Positions 9,153 to 17,390 of a stretch of 64,000 nucleotides of DNA are shown piece after piece (positions within the stretch are counted from its first letter, which is position 1; the number at the start of each line of letters is the position of its first letter). The notes below the pieces were generated by a model that saw only the letters and a list, made by a program, of their open reading frames with translations, had not been told where the DNA came from and ran no database searches. Source of the stretch: Stenotrophomonas africana (lineage in GTDB: Bacteria; Pseudomonadota; Gammaproteobacteria; Xanthomonadales; Xanthomonadaceae); NCBI RefSeq assembly GCF_013004645.1, contig NZ_JABEME010000001.1:496001-560000 (forward strand), in the 5' to 3' direction. The translations under genes were made by a program, and so were the position numbers.

Positions 9153-9859
9153 GCATGCCGTTGCAGACACTGCTCGATGCCCTGTTTCCGCATGGGCATG
9201 CCGTTGCGGTGAACGATTCGGTGCTGACCGGCAGCGCCACCACCGACGACGGCGACGTGACCGTGATCGGCACCGCCGACAAGCTCGAGGTGGGCGTGGA
9301 CCACGCACTGGTACTGGCCGAAACGGTGCTGGCCAGCACCGGCGCACATCCACAGCGGCCGATCGTGATGCTGGTGGATACCGCCGGCCAGCGCCTGGCG
9401 CGGCGCGACGAACTGCTTGGCATCAATGGTTACTTTGCGCATCTCGCGCAGACGCTCAATCTGGCACGCCGCCGTGGTGCGCGCCTGATCACCCTGGTCT
9501 ACGGTGAATCAGTCAGTGGCGGCTTCCTCTCATTCGGCCTGATGGCCGACCACATCCACGCCCTGCCCGATGCACAGGTGCGGGTGATGGACCTGCGCGC
9601 AATGGCACGGGTGACCAAGCAGCCGCTGGATAAACTGCAGGCGCTGAGCCAGACCTCACCGGTGTTCGCACCGGGCGTGGAGAACTACGTGGCGATGGGT
9701 GCGGTGGAATCGCTGTGGGAGGGCGATCTTGCCCAGCACCTTCTGCAGGCCCTGCGCACGCCCGCCGATGGCGACCGCCGCGCCGTGCGCGGAGCCGAAC
9801 GTGGCGGGCGCATGCTGGCCGCACGCGTGGCTGAAGCGGTGAGCCAGGGCGATGCCTGA
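9149..9859 (+). CDS. mdcE: Malonate decarboxylase gamma subunit
   Basis: A 236-residue partner of MdcD in the decarboxylase core. It corresponds to the carboxyltransferase alpha-like half, with LVDTAGQRLARRDELLGIN (about 72-90) and LITLVYGESVSGGFLSFGLMADHIHALP (about 113-140), the conserved glycine-rich region. The start overlaps the mdcD stop by four bases and the end overlaps mdcG by eight, in line with equal expression of the complex. Confidence 0.94.
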   Translation: MSMPLQTLLDALFPHGHAVAVNDSVLTGSATTDDGDVTVIGTADKLEVGVDHALVLAETVLASTGAHPQRPIVMLVDTAGQRLARRDELLGINGYFAHLAQTLNLARRRGARLITLVYGESVSGGFLSFGLMADHIHALPDAQVRVMDLRAMARVTKQPLDKLQALSQTSPVFAPGVENYVAMGAVESLWEGDLAQHLLQALRTPADGDRRAVRGAERGGRMLAARVAEAVSQGDA

Positions 9860-10493
9860 GCGGCTGCCCCGCCATACGCTGGTCTGGCTGTCAGCGCACG
9901 CCGGCTGGCAGGCGGACATCGCCGCGCATGAGTCGCGCCTGGCCGACTGGTTTGCGCAGGGCCGCCCGGCCATCGTCGCGCGGCGTGCCGCCGACGATCC
10001 CGATCCACGCCTGCGTCTCGGCGTGCCCCTGCCGCCCGCCGAGGGCAAACTGCGCCTGGGCCTGCGCGTGCCAGCACACGATGTGCTGCGCACCACGCCG
10101 CCGCCGGCACTTCAGACGGTGCTGAAAGGCGACGTTCCCCAGGACTGGCGGCGGCCCCTTGAAGTGCTGCAGAACATCGCTGAGGCGCGCGTATTTGGTG
10201 CCTTCGCATGGCAGCACCTTACTGGCCTGCGCTATGTGCACGCGCGCTCGGACGTCGATCTGCTGTGGCCGATCGACACCACCGCGCAGGCCGATGCCCT
10301 GGCTGCACGGCTACAGGCATGGGAAGCCGAACACGACCGGCGGGTCGATGGCGAGCTGTGCCTGGGCCACGACGCCGCCGTGAACTGGCGGGAGTACGCC
10401 GGACGCAGCCGCGAGGTACTGGTCAAGCGCCTCGAGGGTGCCGCACTGGAACTACGCGATGCGTTGTTCGCCTCCGCCGGGGTGAGCGCATGA
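9852..10493 (+). CDS. mdcG: Phosphoribosyl-dephospho-CoA transferase (holo-ACP synthase)
   Basis: A 213-residue nucleotidyltransferase-type enzyme that attaches the prosthetic group precursor made by MdcB to the serine of MdcC. The YVHARSDVDLLW segment near residues 129-140 carries the paired aspartates expected for metal binding in nucleotidyltransferase-fold enzymes. MdcG sits between the catalytic genes and mdcB, with start and stop overlapping both neighbours. Confidence 0.9.
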   Translation: MPERLPRHTLVWLSAHAGWQADIAAHESRLADWFAQGRPAIVARRAADDPDPRLRLGVPLPPAEGKLRLGLRVPAHDVLRTTPPPALQTVLKGDVPQDWRRPLEVLQNIAEARVFGAFAWQHLTGLRYVHARSDVDLLWPIDTTAQADALAARLQAWEAEHDRRVDGELCLGHDAAVNWREYAGRSREVLVKRLEGAALELRDALFASAGVSA

Positions 10494-11347
10494 ACGCCGT
10501 CGTGCAATCGGTAGTCACGCCGGCAGCTGCCGTGGACAGCGCGCGTCTGGGGCGCCTCGCCGTCGCCAGCCTGCATGCGGAGCTGGCGCTGGCACCCAAG
10601 CCCGGACTGGTCACACCATTCGACAGCGGCAGCCATCACGACATGGACGCCGGCACATTCCTGCGCAGCCTGTTCGCGCTGCGCCACTATTTCACCGCCG
10701 TGGCCCACCTCGGTGCAGCCGGGGCGGACTTCGACGCCTTGCGCCGGTGTGGCATCGCCGCCGAAATCGCGATGCTGCGCGCAACCGCCGGCGTCAATAC
10801 CCATCGTGGCGCGGTCTTCAGTCTCGGCCTACTGGTGGCGGCCGCCGCGGCCTGTCGCTCCCGCCTGGGCCATGCCGCCACGGGTGAGCAGGTCTGCCAG
10901 GACGTGCGCCGCTGGTCTGTCGAGCTCGCCGACGCACCCCTGGATGCGAACAGCCCTGGCCAGCGCGCGCGTGCACGGCACGGCGTGCAGGGTGTGCGCG
11001 AACAAGCGGCCGCTGGCTTTCCGCTGCTGCGCGGCGTGGCACTGCCTACCCTGCGTCACGCACTGGCCAGCGGCCTGCCACGCGAGGCCGCGATGTGCCA
11101 GACCCTGATGCAGCTGATCGCGTGCGTGGATGACCTCAACCTGCTGCACCGTGGCGGCGCCGACGGCCTGCGCTGGGCCCAGCGACAGGCCCGCACCTTC
11201 CTGGAAGCGGGCGGCACCTTCGCGCCGGACTGGCAGGCACATCTGCGTCGCATCGGTGACGGCTTCGTCGCGCGCCGGCTGAGCCCGGGCGGCAGCGCAG
11301 ACCTGTTGGCCTGCAGCGGGTTCCTGCTGCAGCAGGAGCGTGCATGA
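10490..11347 (+). CDS. mdcB: Triphosphoribosyl-dephospho-CoA synthase
   Basis: A 285-residue CitG-family enzyme that joins ATP and dephospho-CoA to give 2'-(5''-triphosphoribosyl)-3'-dephospho-CoA, the cofactor precursor used by MdcG. The family blocks LALAPKPGLVTPFDSGSHHDMD (residues 33-54), GVNTHRGAVFSLG and IACVDDLNLLHRGG are present. The ATG at 10490 overlaps the mdcG stop; the frame extends upstream only as an mdcG shadow. Confidence 0.93.
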   Translation: MNAVVQSVVTPAAAVDSARLGRLAVASLHAELALAPKPGLVTPFDSGSHHDMDAGTFLRSLFALRHYFTAVAHLGAAGADFDALRRCGIAAEIAMLRATAGVNTHRGAVFSLGLLVAAAAACRSRLGHAATGEQVCQDVRRWSVELADAPLDANSPGQRARARHGVQGVREQAAAGFPLLRGVALPTLRHALASGLPREAAMCQTLMQLIACVDDLNLLHRGGADGLRWAQRQARTFLEAGGTFAPDWQAHLRRIGDGFVARRLSPGGSADLLACSGFLLQQERA

Positions 11348-12264
11348 GCCTGGCCCTGCTCTGCCCCGGCCAAGGCGCGCAGCACGCAGCGATGTTCGAC
11401 CGCGTGCGCGATCTTCCGGCCGCACGCCACACCCTTGATGCGGCCAGCACGGTGCTCGGCCGCGATGTGCTTTCCGCCGCTGCGGCCGACGGCCGTTTCG
11501 ACAATGCGCAGGCGCAGCCGCTGCTGTGCGCGGCCAGCCTGGCGCAGTGGCACGGGCTGCGCGACAGCGTGCCAACGCCGACGCTGATCGCGGGCTACAG
11601 CATCGGCGAGTTGGCCGCGCATGCCATCGCCGGCAGCTTCGATGCGACCACCTGCCTTGCCCTGGCGGCGCAGCGCGCGCAGTTGATGGACGGCGCCAGC
11701 CCCGCCGATGCAGGCCTGCAGGCCGTGCTTGGCCTGGAACGCCATGTACTGCAGCCGCTGTGCGATCTGCACGGTGCGCACGTGGCCATCGCCAACGGGC
11801 AGGACCATTTCATCGTGGGCGGCACGCACGCCTCGTTGCTGCGGCTGGCCGATGCAGCGCAGGCGCAGGGTGCGGACATCCGTCCGCTGCCGGTGCACGT
11901 GCCTGCACACACACCGTTGCTGGCGGCGGCGGTAGCACCGTTTGCTGCCGCACTCGATGCCTCGCCACTGCAGGCTCCACGCCTGCCGCTGCTGGCCGGC
12001 ATCGATGCGCGACCGGTGCGGGATCGCGCAATGGCGGTCCACACGCTGTCGGCGCAGCTGGCACAGACCATCGAATGGGCGCAGCTGATGCGCCAGGCCT
12101 TCGAGCGCGGCGCGCGGGTTTTCCTGCAGCTGGGCCCGGGCAACGCGCTGGCGCGCATGGTCGCACCGGCCTATCCGTGCTGCGAAGTGCGCGCGGTGGA
12201 AGAGTTCCAGAGCCTTGAAGGCGCCGCGGCGTGGGTCCGCAGTGCGCTGGAGCGGCTGCAGTAA
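11344..12264 (+). CDS. mdcH: Malonyl-CoA:ACP transacylase of malonate decarboxylase
   Basis: A 306-residue FabD-like acyltransferase. It primes the holo carrier protein by loading a malonyl group, starting the decarboxylase cycle. The nucleophile serine is Ser86 in IAGYSIGELAAHA (the GHSxGE motif with Y in place of H). LLCPGQGAQHAAMF at residues 5-18 is the family N-terminal block, and a histidine in PVHVPAHTPLL is the likely second catalytic residue. Last gene of the overlapping block; the permease follows after 104 bases. Confidence 0.9.
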   Translation: MSLALLCPGQGAQHAAMFDRVRDLPAARHTLDAASTVLGRDVLSAAAADGRFDNAQAQPLLCAASLAQWHGLRDSVPTPTLIAGYSIGELAAHAIAGSFDATTCLALAAQRAQLMDGASPADAGLQAVLGLERHVLQPLCDLHGAHVAIANGQDHFIVGGTHASLLRLADAAQAQGADIRPLPVHVPAHTPLLAAAVAPFAAALDASPLQAPRLPLLAGIDARPVRDRAMAVHTLSAQLAQTIEWAQLMRQAFERGARVFLQLGPGNALARMVAPAYPCCEVRAVEEFQSLEGAAAWVRSALERLQ

Positions 12265-12368
12265 CGGGTTCGAGCAGTACGTATCACGCATCACGCCGTA
12301 CGTCGCCTTACCCCGGGATGGCGGGTCTCCATCCGCGCTGTACGTGAGTCACGTGTCTGGGAGGGCGC

Positions 12369-13736
12369 ATGAGTCCACAAATCGCAACGATCATCGGTCT
12401 GGTGATCATGTTCATCGTCGCCACCGCGATGCCAATCAACATGGGTGCCGTCGCCTTCGCGCTGGCCTTCATCATCGGCGGGCTGTGGGTCGACATGGGC
12501 GGCAAGGAGGTCCTGGCCGGGTTCCCCGGCGATCTGTTCCTGACCCTGGTCGGCATCACCTACCTGTTCGCCATCGCGCAGAAGAACGGCACCATCGACC
12601 TGCTGGTGCACTGGGCAGTAAAAGCCGTGCGCGGCCATATCGTGGCCATCCCTTGGGTGATGTTCGTGATCACCGCGGTGCTGACCGCCTTCGGCGCGCT
12701 CGGCCCGGCAGCGGTGGCCATCATCGGCCCGGTCGCGCTGCGTTTTGCCAAGCAGTACAACATCAACCCGCTGATGATGGGCCTGCTGGTCATCCATGGT
12801 GCGCAGGCCGGCGGCTTCTCGCCGATCAGCGTGTACGGCAGCATCACCAACGGCGTGGTGCAGAAGGCCGGGCTGGAAGTGACCGAGATGGCAGTGTTCC
12901 TGACCAGCCTGGGCTTCAACTTCATGATGGCGACGATCTGCTTCTTCGCCTTCGGTGGCATCGCCCTGCTGCGTCGCGGCTCGATCACCGCAGCAGGAAC
13001 GATCGGCAATGCCGAACTGGCAATGGCCGGTGGCCCGCAGGCGTCGTCACGCCAGTTCGCGATCGAAGGCCATGGCGCGCTGGTCGCAGCAGGCGGCGGC
13101 ACGCTCAGCAATGATCCGGCGGCACTGGATGCGGTGGGCCTGACCCGCGAGCGCCTGTTCACCCTGATCGGCCTGCTCGGCCTGGGCGTGGCTGCGCTGA
13201 TCTACAACCTCAATGTCGGTCTGGTCTCGATCACCGTGGCGGTGGCGCTGGCGCTGCTGTCGCCACAAAGCCAGAAGGGTGCGGTCGATGGCATCAGCTG
13301 GTCCACCGTGCTGCTGATCTGCGGTGTGGTGACCTACATCGGCGTGCTGGAACATGCCGGCGCGGTGGACTTCATCGGCAATGGTGTGTCCGACATCGGC
13401 ATCCCGCTGCTGGGTGCACTGCTGGTCTGCTACGTGGGTGGCATCGTCTCTGCATTCGCCTCGTCGGCCGCAGTGCTGGGCGCCACGATTCCACTGGCCG
13501 TGCCGTTCCTGATGCAGGGCCACCTCAGTGCGGCCGGCGTGATCTGTGCGCTGGCGGTGTCATCCACCATCGTCGATGTCAGCCCGTTCTCAACCAATGG
13601 CGCGCTGGTGGTGGCTTCGGCCGCGAAGGAAGAGCGCGAAACCCTGTTCCGCCGCTTCCTGGTCTACAGCGGCCTGGTGGTGGCCCTGGGGCCGTTGTTG
13701 GCCTGGCTGGTGTTCGTGGTGCCGGGCTGGATGTAA
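12369..13736 (+). CDS. Malonate permease, MatC-type dicarboxylate carrier
   Basis: A 455-residue polytopic inner-membrane carrier with a MatC N-terminal domain and about 12 hydrophobic segments. FGALGPAAVAIIGPVALRFAKQ and GGFSPISVYGSITNGVV are the conserved re-entrant, substrate-site-like regions. It most likely imports malonate for the adjacent decarboxylase. Many Mdc operons use the two-gene MdcLM carrier instead; none is seen here. A GGGAGGG ribosome site stands before the ATG. The 104-base gap after mdcH contains only a short hairpin. Confidence 0.85.
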   Translation: MSPQIATIIGLVIMFIVATAMPINMGAVAFALAFIIGGLWVDMGGKEVLAGFPGDLFLTLVGITYLFAIAQKNGTIDLLVHWAVKAVRGHIVAIPWVMFVITAVLTAFGALGPAAVAIIGPVALRFAKQYNINPLMMGLLVIHGAQAGGFSPISVYGSITNGVVQKAGLEVTEMAVFLTSLGFNFMMATICFFAFGGIALLRRGSITAAGTIGNAELAMAGGPQASSRQFAIEGHGALVAAGGGTLSNDPAALDAVGLTRERLFTLIGLLGLGVAALIYNLNVGLVSITVAVALALLSPQSQKGAVDGISWSTVLLICGVVTYIGVLEHAGAVDFIGNGVSDIGIPLLGALLVCYVGGIVSAFASSAAVLGATIPLAVPFLMQGHLSAAGVICALAVSSTIVDVSPFSTNGALVVASAAKEERETLFRRFLVYSGLVVALGPLLAWLVFVVPGWM

Positions 13737-13745
13737 CCGCCGAAC

Positions 13746-13774
13746 GGTCGTGCCGGCCACTGGTCGGCACGACC
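13746..13774. repeat. Hairpin, SMAG-like, between permease and regulator
   Basis: GGTCGTGCCG (13746-13755) pairs with CGGCACGACC (13765-13774) as a 10-bp perfect stem. It resembles SMAG-family palindromes but lacks a clear GTAG. It may also reduce read-through into the GntR gene. Confidence 0.6.
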
Positions 13775-13792
13775 TGGCGTTACACTCTGCGC

Positions 13793-14512
13793 ATGGCTAT
13801 TGCCCCTGCCCCGCGGTCACCGAAGAAGCGCGCGCCTCTGTATGAAGAGGTGGCCGAACACGTGCGCGAACGCATCTACGATTACCGCCTGCCGCCGGGT
13901 GAGTGGATCGACGAGCCCGCGCTGTGCGAAGAACTGGGCATCAGCCGCACACCACTGCGCGAAGCGCTGAAGCTGCTGGCCGCCGAAGGTCTGGTGCAGA
14001 TTGACGCGGGTCGTGGCAGCAGGGTCACCCGACTGACGCTGGAAGACCTCAACCAGCTGTTTCCGGTAATGGCGATGCTGGAAGGCCGCTGCGCGCACGA
14101 GGCGGTGAAGCACATCGACGATGCCGGCGTGCAGCAGCTGGAAGACCTGCATGCAGCAATGGAGACGGCAGCGGCCGAAGGCAACATCGCCGAGTACTAC
14201 CGCAACAACTACCTCATTCACGAGACCGTGCAGCATTACGCCGGCAACCCGTGGCTGATCCGCATCACCCACGATCTGCATCGCATCCTGAAGATGCATC
14301 GCGGCCGCCAGCTGCTGACACCGGGGCGCACCGCGCAGTCGCTGGCCGAACATCGCGAGCTGATGGAGTGCTTCCGACGCCGCGACGCGCAGGCTGCCGA
14401 ACGCACCATGGAGCGCCATCTGCTGAGCCAGGGCCAGGCTCTGGCCGCCTATGTGGCAGCAGGCGGGCTGTTGAACGTGCCGGCACCGTTGCCGACCGAA
14501 GGCGGCGGTTGA
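13793..14512 (+). CDS. GntR-family (FCD) regulator of malonate use, MdcY-like
   Basis: A 239-residue GntR regulator of the FadR/FCD class. The winged helix (residues 16-80) has LYEEVAEHVRERIYDYRLPP and ELGISRTPLREALKLLAAEG. The FCD effector domain (about 90-225) contains MLEGRCAHEAV, NNYLIHETVQHYAGNPWL and LAEHRELMECF, whose histidines fit the metal-binding FCD pocket. Its place after the malonate genes points to MdcY, the malonate-responsive repressor known from Acinetobacter, acting at the palindrome before mdcA (inference). Confidence 0.8.
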   Translation: MAIAPAPRSPKKRAPLYEEVAEHVRERIYDYRLPPGEWIDEPALCEELGISRTPLREALKLLAAEGLVQIDAGRGSRVTRLTLEDLNQLFPVMAMLEGRCAHEAVKHIDDAGVQQLEDLHAAMETAAAEGNIAEYYRNNYLIHETVQHYAGNPWLIRITHDLHRILKMHRGRQLLTPGRTAQSLAEHRELMECFRRRDAQAAERTMERHLLSQGQALAAYVAAGGLLNVPAPLPTEGGG

Positions 14513-14523
14513 GCCGATGAGGT

Positions 14524-14589
14524 TGCCGGCCAGCGGCCGGCACTACCCAGCCGACGTCACGCCTTGGTAGTGCCGGCCGCCGGCCGGCA
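14524..14589. repeat. SMAG repeat pair
   Basis: TGCCGGCC-agc-GGCCGGCACTAC at 14524-14546 is a SMAG unit on the minus strand. GTAGTGCCGGCC-gcc-GGCCGGCA at 14567-14589 is a second unit on the plus strand. They lie between two convergent genes and may act as a bidirectional stop or mRNA stabiliser. Confidence 0.85.
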
Positions 14590-14604
14590 TCCTGGAACAT
14601 CTCG

Positions 14605-14946
14605 TCAATCGCCACCACCGCAGCTGCCACCGTCACTGCTGCCACCGTCACTGCTGCCACCGTCGCTTCCGCAGTCGGAGCTGCTGTAGCTGTGATGGCT
14701 GTGGTTGTCACTGGCATAGCCAACGGAGGTGTCATAGCTTCCGCCGCCATCCCCCCGGCTGCCCGAGCCATCGGCCGTGGCCACTGCCAGGCACAGGATG
14801 GCGCCGACCAGCGGCAGCAGCCAGATCAGCAGCAACTGCACCGCCCGGCCGCCCGCCGACAGGCCATCCCGCCTGACGATCACCACGGTAGCCACCACGT
14901 TCAGGCCCAGCACCAGCAGGACCAACAGAAGGGCAACGATCAGCAT
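14605..14946 (-). CDS. Small membrane protein, PLDc_N-like, with Gly/Ser-rich tail
   Basis: A 113-residue protein of unknown role. Two hydrophobic segments (residues 1-20 and about 33-55) carry LLIWLLPLVGAILCLAV, which resembles the PLDc_N membrane domain. The tail (about 60-113) is low-complexity Gly/Ser/Asp with a few His/Cys and ends in repeated SSDGGSS units. The chosen ATG has GGAG seven bases upstream; the longer frame to 14997 lacks such a site. The repeated tail comes from a 15-base tandem repeat in the DNA. Confidence 0.6.
   Translation of the reverse strand: MLIVALLLVLLVLGLNVVATVVIVRRDGLSAGGRAVQLLLIWLLPLVGAILCLAVATADGSGSRGDGGGSYDTSVGYASDNHSHHSYSSSDCGSDGGSSDGGSSDGGSCGGGD
14623..14667. 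repeat. 15-bp tandem repeat, about three copies
   Basis: GCTGCCACCGTCACT occurs at 14623-14637 and 14638-14652, and with one change at 14653-14667. It encodes the SDGGS repeats of the small membrane protein. The unit is a multiple of three, so copy-number change would keep the frame. Confidence 0.85.
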
Positions 14947-15097
14947 TCGGCGACTCCGTGCCTGGACTGGGGGCATTATGGCCAGACACCCCGGCAATGG
15001 CCCTGCCTGTCATGAAGATGGGACAATGTAGGGCGCGCCGGCCTGCCTCCGGGCCGCCGGCGCCCCCCGCACCACACGGAAGAAGAAGAACAACAAC

Positions 15098-16045
15098 ATG
15101 CTGAAAGTCATTTTCGATACCGACCCGGGCGTCGACGACGCCCTGGCCCTGCTGTACCTGCACAAGCACGCCCAGATCGACCTGATCGGCGTCACCACCA
15201 CCTTCGGCAACGCCTCGGTGGAGTCGACCACGCACAATGCGCTGTACCTGAAACAGGCCTGGGGCTTTGCCGCCCCGGTCGCGCGCGGCGCCGCGGGCCC
15301 GCTGCAGCCGGAAGCCACCCCGGAAGCCTGGCCGGTGCACATCCATGGCCACAACGGCCTGGGCAACCACCCGGTGCCGGACGAACTGGACGTGGCCGCC
15401 GACGCGCGTCCCGCCCACCAGCTGATCATCGACCTGGTCCGCGCCCATCCGGGCGAGGTGACCCTGGTCGCGGTCGGCCGCATGACCAACCTGGCCCTTG
15501 CCCTGCAGCAGGCGCCGGACATCGCCGGCCTGGTGCGCGGCGTGGTGATCATGGGCGGCGCCTTCCACGTCAACGGCAACATCACCCCGGCCGCCGAGGC
15601 CAACATCTGGGGCGACGCCGAAGCGGCCGACGTGGTGTTCACCGCCAGCTGGCCGGTCACCGCCATCGGCCTGGACGTGACCACCCGCGTGGAAATGGAC
15701 CGTGACGGTCTGGACAAGCTGGCCGCCATCGGCGGTGCCGATGCCGAACTGGTGCGTGCGCTGTCGCAGGATTACGTGGACTTCTATCTGCAGGCCGGCC
15801 ACAAGGGCATGGTCGTGCACGACTGCTGCGCCTGCATCGCGCTGACCCGTCCGGAGCTGTTCCGGTTCGAGCGCGCCAGCGTGCGCGTGGCCACCGACGG
15901 CGTCGCCCGCGGCATGACCATTCCCAAGCCGGAAGGCCTGGCGTTCGGCCCCAGCGTGTGGGATGGCCACGTGGTGCAGTCGATTGCCATCGGCGTGGAT
16001 GCGGCCGCCGTACTGGCCGACATCGAGCAGACCCTGAAGGTCTGA
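15098..16045 (+). CDS. Inosine-uridine type nucleoside hydrolase
   Basis: A 315-residue ribonucleoside hydrolase that splits nucleosides into base and ribose. The calcium-binding N-terminus FDTDPGVDDALALLY (residues 6-20) is the family signature. Further blocks are VIMGGAFHVNGNITPAAEANIWGD split across about 150-172, and the C-terminal catalytic-pocket sequence GMVVHDCCACIAL. Length is normal for IunH/RihA-type enzymes. Base preference cannot be read from the sequence. Confidence 0.92.
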   Translation: MLKVIFDTDPGVDDALALLYLHKHAQIDLIGVTTTFGNASVESTTHNALYLKQAWGFAAPVARGAAGPLQPEATPEAWPVHIHGHNGLGNHPVPDELDVAADARPAHQLIIDLVRAHPGEVTLVAVGRMTNLALALQQAPDIAGLVRGVVIMGGAFHVNGNITPAAEANIWGDAEAADVVFTASWPVTAIGLDVTTRVEMDRDGLDKLAAIGGADAELVRALSQDYVDFYLQAGHKGMVVHDCCACIALTRPELFRFERASVRVATDGVARGMTIPKPEGLAFGPSVWDGHVVQSIAIGVDAAAVLADIEQTLKV

Positions 16046-16049
16046 CCCG

Positions 16050-17309
16050 CTAGCGCTTGGCCCTGCCCGGGACCGTCTCGGGCAGGGTCCACAGCACCGG
16101 CAGCACCAGCACTGCCACCAGCGCGATCATCGCGCCCGGCGCCGCCGCCCAGCCGCTGCGTTCCACCCACCATTGCGCCAGCCAGGGTGTTGCACCGCCA
16201 AAGAATGCAGTGGCCATGGTCACACCCAGTGCCAACCCGCTTACGCGGCCTTCGCCGGGGAACTGCTCGGCGGTGGCCGGGGCAGCCACCGCGCTTACGC
16301 CACCGGCTACGCAAGCCAGCAGCACCGCGGCCAGTGCGATGCCCACCGCCGTCGCCTGCGCCATCCACGCAAACAGGGACAGCGGCAGCAGCGCTGCCAG
16401 CACGGTCAGGCCCAGCAGCAGCGGTCGCCGGCCGTAGCGATCAGAGAGTGCACCGCACAGCGGCGTGATCGCGATCACAGCCACCGCAGCCACCGTAGAC
16501 AGCCACAGCGCATCGCCTTCGTCGTGGCCCTGCGCATGCAGGAAGGCCGGCACGTAGGTGATGCCAACGTAGTAGGTGATCGAACCGAGTGCCGAGATTG
16601 CGAACGTGCGCGCTACTGCGCCGGGATGGTTGCGCAGCACGTGGCGAAGCGGCGTGGCCGGAATGCTGCCCTCACGGCGCTGACGCTCGAACTCAGGCGA
16701 TTCGTGCATGCCCGAGCGTGCGACAAGGATCACCAGTGCCAACGCGGCACCGACGAAGAACGGAATACGCCAGCCCCAGCTGTCCAGCTGCACGGGCGCG
16801 AGCAGCGCCACGGTAACCGCGGAGATCGCCACTGCCAGCAGTGCGCCTACTTCACTGGCCGCCGACGCCAGCGAGGTCACCAGGCCACGCCGCCGCGCCG
16901 GCGCGCTTTCCAGCAGGTACGCCACCACCCCGGTGTACTCACCGCCCACCGAAAACGCCATCACGCAGCGCAGTACCAGAAGCAGCACGCCCGCCGTCGT
17001 ACCTGCCGTGGCCGCTGTCGGCAGCAGGGCAGTGGCCAGCATTGCTGCTGCCATCAACGCCATCGAAGCCAGCAGCATCCAGCGCCGGCCCAGGCGATCG
17101 CCCAGGTGGCCGAAGCACAGCGCGCCCAGCGGGCGCATCAGGTAGGACACCGCGAAGCCGGCCAGAGTGACCAGCATCGCCTCTTTACCGCCGCCGAAGA
17201 ACACCCGCGACAGCACCGTGGCGAAGTACAGGTAGAGAGTGAAGTCGTACCACTCCACTACAGTGGAAAGGCCCGCCACCCATATCGAGCGCTGCCGCGC
17301 CGCGGTCAT
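16050..17309 (-). CDS. MFS transporter, metabolite:proton symporter type
   Basis: A 419-residue inner-membrane carrier with about 12 transmembrane segments. It belongs to the MHS branch of the major facilitator superfamily (proline/betaine, citrate, shikimate and dicarboxylate carriers). The branch marks are STVVEWYDFTLYLYFA in the first segment and the loop FGHLGDRLGRRWMLL (about 67-81). SVGGEYTGVVAYLLESAPARRR is the MHS version of the segment-5 motif. It is convergent with the nucleoside hydrolase, with four bases between them. Substrate unknown. Confidence 0.85.
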   Translation of the reverse strand: MTAARQRSIWVAGLSTVVEWYDFTLYLYFATVLSRVFFGGGKEAMLVTLAGFAVSYLMRPLGALCFGHLGDRLGRRWMLLASMALMAAAMLATALLPTAATAGTTAGVLLLVLRCVMAFSVGGEYTGVVAYLLESAPARRRGLVTSLASAASEVGALLAVAISAVTVALLAPVQLDSWGWRIPFFVGAALALVILVARSGMHESPEFERQRREGSIPATPLRHVLRNHPGAVARTFAISALGSITYYVGITYVPAFLHAQGHDEGDALWLSTVAAVAVIAITPLCGALSDRYGRRPLLLGLTVLAALLPLSLFAWMAQATAVGIALAAVLLACVAGGVSAVAAPATAEQFPGEGRVSGLALGVTMATAFFGGATPWLAQWWVERSGWAAAPGAMIALVAVLVLPVLWTLPETVPGRAKR

Positions 17310-17390
17310 TGCGTGTTCGCCTTCAACAGCCTCGATCCCGGATGTGCAGGTTCGAAGCAGGGTGGCATGGCCGGGGTGAAATACCGGTCA

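Noticed and set aside
12265..12368. Possible second operator or riboswitch before the malonate permease
   Set aside because: Only a 6-bp hairpin (GGATGG/CCATCC) and scattered GTACG words were seen; too weak to call.
14623..14667. CRISPR-like short repeats
   Set aside because: The copies are directly adjacent with no spacers and encode a protein tail.
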